A DNA stretch of 12,730 nt. Origin: Clostridiales bacterium. GTDB taxonomy: Bacteria > Bacillota > Clostridia > Oscillospirales > Oscillospiraceae. Positions 1-4,752 of the stretch are shown piece by piece. Below the pieces are notes generated by a model, which was not told the origin of the DNA, did not search any database, and saw only the letters and a program-made list of their open reading frames with translations. How positions within the stretch are numbered: the stretch's first letter is position 1; every line of letters begins with the position of its first letter. A program made the translations under genes and the position numbers. The stretch spans positions 1 through 12,730 of the forward strand of contig JAHAEW010000089.1 in the NCBI GenBank assembly GCA_018374635.1. The letters are read 5' to 3'.

Positions 1-52
1 CTTCTCGATACAGTTCTACACATTTCCTTTTGTACTCATATGTGTACCGCAT
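1..52 (-). CDS. Transposase N-terminus (IS3-like OrfA), partial
   Basis: Only the first 17 codons are inside the window: the minus-strand ATG is at 52-50 and the product begins MRYTYEYKRKCVELYRE. This basic, helix-forming start resembles the N-terminal helix-turn-helix DNA-binding region of IS3-family OrfA proteins of Clostridia. Upstream on the same strand the frame is open without a stop through the IS end into the regulator remnant, so a transcript entering from outside could be read straight in. The G-rich ribosome-binding region lies in the 3' arm of a strong hairpin. Whether the transposase is intact cannot be judged. Confidence 0.55.
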   Translation of the reverse strand, partial: MRYTYEYKRKCVELYRE

Positions 53-57
53 AATAA

Positions 58-91
58 TACCCCCTCTACTGGGTGTCCAGTAAAGGGGGTA
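58..91. repeat. IS-terminal hairpin just upstream of the transposase start
   Basis: Positions 58-72 pair with 77-91 across a four-base loop (GTGT at 73-76). The stem is 15 bp with one mismatch (C66 against A83) and includes a run of five G-C pairs. On the minus strand the AGAGGGGG segment that would serve as ribosome binding site for the transposase start at 52 forms one arm. Sequestering the transposase start in RNA read in from outside is a known control in several IS families; that it operates here is inference. Confidence 0.6.
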
Positions 92-93
92 CA

Positions 94-352
94 TATCATA
101 CACATCCCCAGTTTCTTTAGCCGTTTTCATCGCTTGAATTGCGGCTTCTACAATTTTTAATTCTTTTTCGTCCAGGGCGTTGAGCACGGCGTAAATCCGC
201 TTTCTGTACTCGCTCCCTTTATTTTTGGACGGATAGAAATATTGATCTACCAATATATCGAACATTGCCACCATCTGATAAAAGGTACTGAGGCTAGGGT
301 GCTGGCCGTCATTCTCGTTATATACGATGGTGCGCGGAGCCGTGTTGATTGC
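94..352 (-). pseudogene. XRE-type helix-turn-helix regulator, 3' remnant
   Basis: The minus strand reads TAPRTIVYNENDGQHPSLST and on through FYQMVAMFDILVDQYFYPS to a KELKIVEAAIQAMKTAKETG tail. This is the second half of an XRE-family HTH domain plus its C-terminal helix, as seen in small regulators on Clostridial mobile elements. The N-terminal half is missing: an in-frame TGA lies at 355-353 and the sequence beyond belongs to a different gene fragment on the other strand. The native stop has also been lost, because the frame continues into the insertion sequence at 93. The gene is therefore broken at both ends and should not make a working repressor. Family resemblance is from memory of the motif pattern. 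Confidence 0.65.
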
Positions 353-570
353 TCAATGTAAGGGGGCAGACGGAGTCTTTTTAAATACTGGCCTTGCTCT
401 CACTGGGATCTTCTTTGATTGTGACTATTGTGAGTCTGGCAACCTACCAGCCGTTATTCAAGATGTTAAATGTTCCAGCAGATGCATATCAAGAGGTCTG
501 CGACTATATCCAGATTATTTCCCGCATGGTGTTCCTTACTTGTTGCTTTAGTGATAGCCTTGTATTATAA
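333..570 (+). pseudogene. MATE-family multidrug efflux pump fragment, frameshifted
   Basis: Two plus-strand frames together read as one MATE transporter fragment. From 333 the first frame gives RGAVLIAQCKGADGV and NTGLAL, like the MATE segment that ends in a Q-x-x-GA(G)D motif. From about 394-405 the similarity moves to the next frame: SLGSSLIVTIVSLATYQPLF, then KMLNVPADAYQEVCDYIQII and SRMVFLTCCFSDSLVL, ending at TAA 568-570. This matches the hydrophobic helix, the P-L-(L/F)-x-x-(M/L)-N-x-P turn and the Y-I-x-I-I helix of MATE proteins. Only about 75 of roughly 450 residues remain, with no start, so it is a relic. Its left end meets the antisense regulator remnant at about 330-350, an apparent rearrangement joint. 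Confidence 0.6.
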
Positions 571-571
571 T
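543..571 (+). promoter_or_regulatory. Candidate sigma-70/A promoter for the polysaccharide operon
   Basis: A perfect -10 hexamer TATAAT (566-571) lies 17 bases downstream of TTGCTT (543-548), which matches the -35 consensus only in its first three bases. Transcription would begin near 578, giving an untranslated leader of roughly 145 bases before the first operon gene. The element overlaps the end of the MATE relic. It is the best-spaced candidate in the leader, but such matches are common in AT-rich DNA. Confidence 0.3.
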
Positions 572-637
572 AAAAACACTCTAAATTTCGATTACATCCT
601 CCCGCGTTATTTATATTCCATCTAATCATAAACTCAT

Positions 638-681
638 TTGGGACTTCACTATTTCTTAGTTTAATATCATGTTTCACATGA
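638..681 (+). promoter_or_regulatory. Second candidate promoter with adjacent inverted repeat
   Basis: TTGGGA (638-643) and TAATAT (662-667) are separated by 18 bases, each matching four of six consensus positions; the start would be near 674, about 50 bases before the first ATG. A short perfect inverted repeat, TCATGT-TTC-ACATGA (667-681), falls across the predicted start site and could be an operator. The rest of the 571-722 leader is AT-rich with no coding sequence that I recognise. Confidence 0.22.
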
Positions 682-722
682 CTTTTCTCCATTTTTTACA
701 TAAAGGTTGGATAATATAATTC

Positions 723-2174
723 ATGAAAAAACGACAGATTCCGTCCGCTTCTTTTTCATTGAAGCGTCTGTTCATCTCTCTTTTCGTTCTATATTTTGTG
801 TTTGCTGTTATTTTTTATTTTTTAGCTGGCTATCAACTCCACTTTCGAGCATCTCGTGGTAATCTTGAATTCCCAGTCGCTGAATCAGGCACTGTAGAGT
901 TAGTACAAGGCACTACAATTGAACAGGTGTTCACTGCAAAAATTCAACGTTTGGAATCTGTCTCCGTTCAATGGGGGACATACTTGCGCCAAAACACGGG
1001 TACAGCATACATGGAACTCCTCGATCTGCGTAGCGGCGCAGTATTACTGAGTCAAAATTTCGACGTGTCTGCGCTCACAGAAGGTGCGCAGCTGACGCTC
1101 TCTTCTTTCTCCCCATTGGAGGGATATTATGATGTACCTCTGTTGTTGCGTATCTACGCTGACTCCCAACCTGGCAGTGCTGCATCACCGCTGATGTCTT
1201 CTTCCGTCCAGCCTGATGGTTTTTCACTTTCCATTAATGGGACACCGGTCCAGGGAACACTCTGCTTCTCTGCTTCTGGAGAGGATTATATCTGGACTGG
1301 ACTCCACTACTGGAAATTTGTAGCTGGTTTTGGTGCGGTGCTGGGGGTCTACTTGACTGTTACCTATTGGCGCTGGAGTAAGGGGAAAGATGGTTTGCTG
1401 GTCAAAGGCATTGCCGCCCTTCAGAAGTACCGCTTCCTCATAAAGCAATTGGTAGATCGGGATTTCAAGGCAAAATACAAGCGTTCAATTTTGGGGGTAT
1501 TTTGGAGCTTTTTGAATCCCTTGCTTACCATGATTGTTCAGTATATTGTGTTTTCCAATCTCTTCCGCTTTGATATTCCCTATTATACAGTCTATCTTTT
1601 GACCGGCATTATTATCTTTAATTATTTTTCCGAGTCCTGCGGTATGGCACTCTCTTCCATTGTGGGAAATGCTAATCTGATCACAAAGGTGTATGTACCC
1701 AAATATATCTATCCCCTGACGCGCATTCTATCCTCTCTGGTCAACCTGGTCATCTCCATGATCCCGTTGCTTCTGGTGATCTTGTTCTCCGGACTGCTCC
1801 CGACGAAGGCATATCCGCTCATTCTTTTTGACCTGATCTGCCTTGCGCTGTTCTGTCTCGGACTTGGGATGCTTCTGGCCTCCGCGATGGTTTTCTTCCG
1901 GGACATTCAATTTCTCTGGGGGGTGCTGACCATGCTGTGGATGTATCTGACTCCCATTTTCTATCCGGCTGACATTCTGCCGGAACAGGTTGCATGGGTC
2001 TTGGGCGTCAATCCGCTCTACTATTTTATCACCTTCCTGCGGACATGCGTGATGGATGGCGTATCTCCGGAACCTGTCCTGTATGTGCAGTGCTTCCTGT
2101 CCGCCATGCTCTTTCTGATTCTGGGGACGGTGGTATTCAAAAAGACGCAGGACAAGTTCGTCCTCTATTTGTAA
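723..2174 (+). CDS. Polysaccharide ABC transporter permease (Wzm-like) with N-terminal exoplasmic domain
   Basis: This membrane half of an ABC-2 exporter moves a lipid-linked polysaccharide across the cytoplasmic membrane, paired with the ATPase that follows. Of 483 residues, about 235-483 are the canonical permease: an interfacial segment with KAKYKRSILG (249-258) and W261, then about six hydrophobic helices and an NPLYYF motif (430-435) before the last region. Wzm-type permeases are usually about 260 residues. Here an extra N-terminal part has one membrane helix (about 15-36), a polar, beta-rich stretch (about 37-195) that should face outside, and a second helix (about 197-216). The ATG at 723 precedes a lysine-arginine start and TM1; its ribosome binding site is poor (AAAGG about 16 bases upstream). 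GC is low in the first part (about 28% at 781-840) and about 55% near the end. The permease role is secure; the role of the extra domain is unknown. Confidence 0.88.
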   Translation: MKKRQIPSASFSLKRLFISLFVLYFVFAVIFYFLAGYQLHFRASRGNLEFPVAESGTVELVQGTTIEQVFTAKIQRLESVSVQWGTYLRQNTGTAYMELLDLRSGAVLLSQNFDVSALTEGAQLTLSSFSPLEGYYDVPLLLRIYADSQPGSAASPLMSSSVQPDGFSLSINGTPVQGTLCFSASGEDYIWTGLHYWKFVAGFGAVLGVYLTVTYWRWSKGKDGLLVKGIAALQKYRFLIKQLVDRDFKAKYKRSILGVFWSFLNPLLTMIVQYIVFSNLFRFDIPYYTVYLLTGIIIFNYFSESCGMALSSIVGNANLITKVYVPKYIYPLTRILSSLVNLVISMIPLLLVILFSGLLPTKAYPLILFDLICLALFCLGLGMLLASAMVFFRDIQFLWGVLTMLWMYLTPIFYPADILPEQVAWVLGVNPLYYFITFLRTCVMDGVSPEPVLYVQCFLSAMLFLILGTVVFKKTQDKFVLYL

Positions 2175-2186
2175 GCAGGTGTTGTC

Positions 2187-2924
2187 GTGAAAAAAGAGAA
2201 ACAGGCCATTGAGGTACAGGATATCTCCATGCGCTTCCAGCTGATGGACGACCGCATTCTTTCCCTCAAGGAATTCGCCACACGAAAGCTGCGTGGCAAA
2301 GTAAGCCACACGGATTTTTGGGCGCTCAAGCATATTTCCTTTGAGGTTTTCCGCGGCGAGGTGGTAGGCATCATCGGCCGCAACGGCTCCGGGAAAAGCA
2401 CGCTGTTGAAGGTAATCTCCGGGATTTTAAAGCCGACGGAAGGTGCCGTGAGCTGTCACGGCAATATCGTCCCCATGTTGGAGCTTGGCTCTGGCTTCGA
2501 CCCTGATTTGACTGGCCGCGAAAATATTTTCCTAAACGGTGCTATTCTCGGATACTCGGAAGAATTTTTGACCGACCGATATCAGGAAATTCTGGACTTT
2601 TCCGAGCTTGGCCAATTCATTGATGTCCCCATCAGAAACTACTCCTCCGGTATGATGGCCCGCTTGGCCTTCTCCGTTGCCTCGATGGTTGAGCCGGAAA
2701 TTCTGATTGTGGATGAAATCCTCTCCGTAGGCGATGCAGCTTTTCAGGAGAAGAGCCGCGCCCGCATGATGGAAATGATGGGCGGCGGTACAACCGTGCT
2801 CTTTGTCTCCCACAGTCTGGAGCAAATCCAGGAAATGTGCAACCGTGTTTTGTGGCTGGAACAGGGAGAAATGCGCATGCTCGGCCCCACCGAGGAGGTA
2901 TGCTCCGCTTATGCTGAATCGTGA
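2187..2924 (+). CDS. Polysaccharide ABC transporter ATP-binding protein (Wzt-like, short form)
   Basis: This ATPase powers the adjacent permease. It begins with GTG 12 bases after the permease stop. In 245 residues it has all nucleotide-binding motifs: Walker A GRNGSGKS (64-71), the signature YSSGM (152-156), Walker B ILIVDE (172-177) followed by a VGD D-loop, and the switch histidine H209. The VDE-x-L-x-VGD pattern and the early IEVQDISMRF strand are typical of the Wzt/TagH polysaccharide-exporter class. It stops right after the nucleotide-binding domain, so it lacks the C-terminal carbohydrate-binding domain of Wzt proteins that read a non-reducing-end cap; it resembles the single-domain type. 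The ATPase call is firm. That it pairs with the preceding permease follows from adjacency. Confidence 0.92.
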   Translation: MKKEKQAIEVQDISMRFQLMDDRILSLKEFATRKLRGKVSHTDFWALKHISFEVFRGEVVGIIGRNGSGKSTLLKVISGILKPTEGAVSCHGNIVPMLELGSGFDPDLTGRENIFLNGAILGYSEEFLTDRYQEILDFSELGQFIDVPIRNYSSGMMARLAFSVASMVEPEILIVDEILSVGDAAFQEKSRARMMEMMGGGTTVLFVSHSLEQIQEMCNRVLWLEQGEMRMLGPTEEVCSAYAES

Positions 2925-3744
2925 GCCTCTGGTCTCCGTTCTGATGGGGGTTTACCAGCCCAAGCCGTCCAGTTTATCCATGCTCCGCCGCGCTGTCGAT
3001 TCCATGCTGTTTCAGGATTACCCCGCGCTGGAGCTACTTCTGTGTGACGACGGTTCCGCGCCTTCCGTCTGCCGCTGCCTGGAAGAATACGCCGCCCGGG
3101 ATAGCCGCGTTCGGCTGATTCGCCGGGGAGATGCCTTTACTTTACCGCAGAAGCTGAATCTCTGCCTACTGCATGCAAAAGGAGCTTATCTGGTCCGAAT
3201 GGACGACGATGACTATGCTCTTCCTAGCCGGTTGTCTATTCAGATGGAATTCCTGAAATCTCATCCAGAGTTTGACTTTGTAGGATCCAACGCGATTCTC
3301 TGGCGGGAAGGCTCAGCCTGCGGGGAACGGATGTTCCCCGCAGAGCCCACCGTCCGGGATTTTCTATTTAAGCAGCCCTTTCTCCACCCCACACTGCTGT
3401 TCCGACGGGAGGCACTGGAGCGGGTGGGAGGGTACTCCGAGCTGCCCCGGTGCATTCTGTGCGAGGACTATGACCTGTTACTCCGTCTCTATGAGGCAGG
3501 CAGCCGAGGGGCCAATCTCCAGGAAAAGCTGATCTGCTATACCCTGCCCCTGAACCCGAAGGGTAGCCGACGGCTACACCACCGCTGGAACGAAGTTCGG
3601 ACCCGCTTCGTCCGCTTCCGGGCGCTGGGCTTACTTCCAGGAGCCTTTCCCTATGTGATAAAGCCGCTCGTTGTAGGTCTGATCCCCTCCGGGCTGCTGA
3701 GGCGGCTGAAATCCCGCCGTTACCATGAGGAGGCACACTCATGA
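2911..3744 (+). CDS. Family 2 glycosyltransferase
   Basis: A cytoplasmic or membrane-associated GT-A enzyme that adds a sugar from a nucleotide donor to the growing polysaccharide. I place the start at ATG 2911, overlapping the ATPase gene by 14 bases, with GAGGAGG at 2892-2898; this gives 277 residues opening MLNREPLVSVLMGVYQ, the standard first strand of GT2. The frame is open further upstream, but that extension is out-of-phase ATPase sequence. Key motifs are DDG (46-48), the metal-binding MDDDDY (97-102), HPTLLFRREAL (159-169) and the catalytic-base segment CEDYDLLLRL (184-193). The C-terminus is basic and moderately hydrophobic without a clear membrane span, suggesting peripheral membrane attachment. 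Donor and acceptor cannot be read from the sequence. A strong intragenic hairpin lies at 3318-3343. Confidence 0.88.
   Translation: MLNREPLVSVLMGVYQPKPSSLSMLRRAVDSMLFQDYPALELLLCDDGSAPSVCRCLEEYAARDSRVRLIRRGDAFTLPQKLNLCLLHAKGAYLVRMDDDDYALPSRLSIQMEFLKSHPEFDFVGSNAILWREGSACGERMFPAEPTVRDFLFKQPFLHPTLLFRREALERVGGYSELPRCILCEDYDLLLRLYEAGSRGANLQEKLICYTLPLNPKGSRRLHHRWNEVRTRFVRFRALGLLPGAFPYVIKPLVVGLIPSGLLRRLKSRRYHEEAHS
3318..3343. repeat. Perfect 11-bp hairpin inside the GT2 gene
   Basis: CTGCGGGGAAC (3318-3328) is followed by GGAT and the exact reverse complement GTTCCCCGCAG (3333-3343). The stem is GC-rich and has no following T-run, so it is not an intrinsic terminator. It encodes part of the loop between the DxD region and the HPT motif of the glycosyltransferase. 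It could be coincidental, a pause site, or a remnant of a small palindromic insertion. Confidence 0.6.
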
Positions 3745-4742
3745 ACTCGATTCAAATCTATGTCTCCCACCGCATTGATATTAACAGTGAGCTGGTGGAC
3801 AACCCGCTCTATATTCCGATGCGGTGCGGAGCGGTGTTTGACCAGGAGAACCCCATGGGGATCGCGGGGGACGACACTGGGGACAACATCTCGGAGCGGA
3901 GGATGAGCTTTTGTGAGTTCACCGTGCAGTACTGGGCGTGGAAAAACATCCGGGCGGACTACTGCGGGCTGTGTCATTACCGGCGGTATCTCTCCTTCTC
4001 CCCCCGGCGGTTCCGCACGGACGAGTATAACATGGTCTATGTCCCCTCCCTGACGCCGGCGGGAAAGGCGCGGTATGGCCTGCTGGACCGTGCGGCTATG
4101 GCGGCGGCCATTGAGGGGCATGACGGAGTGGCATCTGAATGCGCCGATGTAACTCGGATCCCTACGCCGAAAGGGCCGCAAAGGACGGTACGGGACATGT
4201 GGGAAGCTCACTACGGGGAATTTTTTGAAAAGTCCTCCATTGATCTGCTCTTCACCCTCATAGATGAGCTGGCGCCGGAGTACAGTCAGTCGGCCTGGGA
4301 GTACTTCAACGGCGGACAGCACCGGGGCTTCAACTGCTTTGTGCTGCGCTGGGAACTCTTCGACCGGCTGTGCCGGTTCCAGTTCCCCATCATGTTTGAG
4401 GCAGAGCGGCGGCTGGACACCACCGGCTACACCCAGACTATGAAACGCACCCCGGCTTTTCTGGGGGAGATGCTCTACGGTATTTTCATGTACCATATCA
4501 CCGTCCACGAGGGGCGGGATATCCAGACCCGCCAGATGGTTTTTTTCAGCAACACGGAGCGCATCCGCGGCCGGGGGGATTTACTCCGGCGGTATGTGGG
4601 GGACAGCGCGAATCGCCTGCTGCGGGCGGTGGTTGACCCCATCCTCCCTAAGGGCTCCCGGCGGCGGGAGAAGGTCAAAGATATTTTCTATCGCCTCACC
4701 CCCATTAAGCGGAGAGGCGTGGCAACTATCAAAGAAAAATAA
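3741..4742 (+). CDS. DUF4422 capsular polysaccharide protein, probable glycosyltransferase
   Basis: A 333-residue stand-alone DUF4422 protein. Recognisable blocks are YVSHRID (7-13), DNPLYIPMRCGAVFD (20-34), GDDTGDNISE (43-52), SFCEFTVQYWAWKN (56-69) and YCGLCHYRRYLSF (73-85). Members of this family sit in capsule and cell-wall polysaccharide loci and are thought to be glycosyltransferases. I recall a link to galactofuranose transfer in pneumococcal WciB-type proteins, which would fit glf in this operon, but that is not provable here. The start ATG overlaps the previous stop as ATGA, with GAGGAGG at 3727-3733. The basic C-terminus carries LPKGSRRRE, a motif repeated twice in the next protein. 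GC is high (about 67% at 3961-4020), in sharp contrast with the next gene. Confidence 0.82.
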   Translation: MNSIQIYVSHRIDINSELVDNPLYIPMRCGAVFDQENPMGIAGDDTGDNISERRMSFCEFTVQYWAWKNIRADYCGLCHYRRYLSFSPRRFRTDEYNMVYVPSLTPAGKARYGLLDRAAMAAAIEGHDGVASECADVTRIPTPKGPQRTVRDMWEAHYGEFFEKSSIDLLFTLIDELAPEYSQSAWEYFNGGQHRGFNCFVLRWELFDRLCRFQFPIMFEAERRLDTTGYTQTMKRTPAFLGEMLYGIFMYHITVHEGRDIQTRQMVFFSNTERIRGRGDLLRRYVGDSANRLLRAVVDPILPKGSRRREKVKDIFYRLTPIKRRGVATIKEK

Positions 4743-4752
4743 TACGTAGGAT

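Larger units (their letters stand above)
1..93 (-). mobile_element. Terminal end of an IS3-like insertion sequence (partial; continues off the left edge)
   Basis: Read on the minus strand, the sequence from 93 downward starts TGTACCCCCTTTACTGGACA, in the style of an IS3-family end that opens with TG. A purine-rich stretch follows, and then a short-spaced transposase start at 52. The rest of the element lies outside the window, so its other end and any target duplication cannot be seen. The element abuts the regulator remnant directly at 93/94, as expected for an insertion there. Family assignment rests on the TG end and the look of the transposase N-terminus and is inferred; the exact outer base could differ by a few positions. 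Confidence 0.6.

Noticed and set aside
504..692. Minus-strand 62-codon open frame in the operon leader
   Set aside because: No ribosome site or family resemblance, AT-rich, and it overlaps the MATE relic and candidate promoters.
715..720. TATAAT directly before the first operon ATG as a promoter
   Set aside because: Transcription would start inside the coding sequence, and the nearest -35-like TTTACA (695-700) is only 14 bases away.
1728..2333. Minus-strand open frame of about 200 codons opposite the permease and ATPase genes
   Set aside because: Antisense shadow: low-complexity H/Q/E/R-rich product, no domain, and both plus-strand genes across it are clearly real.
2803..2910. N-terminal extension of the GT2 frame
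   Set aside because: This stretch is the C-terminal coding region of the ATPase in another phase; ATG 2911 has a ribosome site and gives the canonical GT2 N-terminus.
3720..4508. Minus-strand open frame of about 260 codons opposite the DUF4422 gene
   Set aside because: High GC keeps the antisense frame open; the product shows no family motif while the plus-strand protein has strong conserved blocks.
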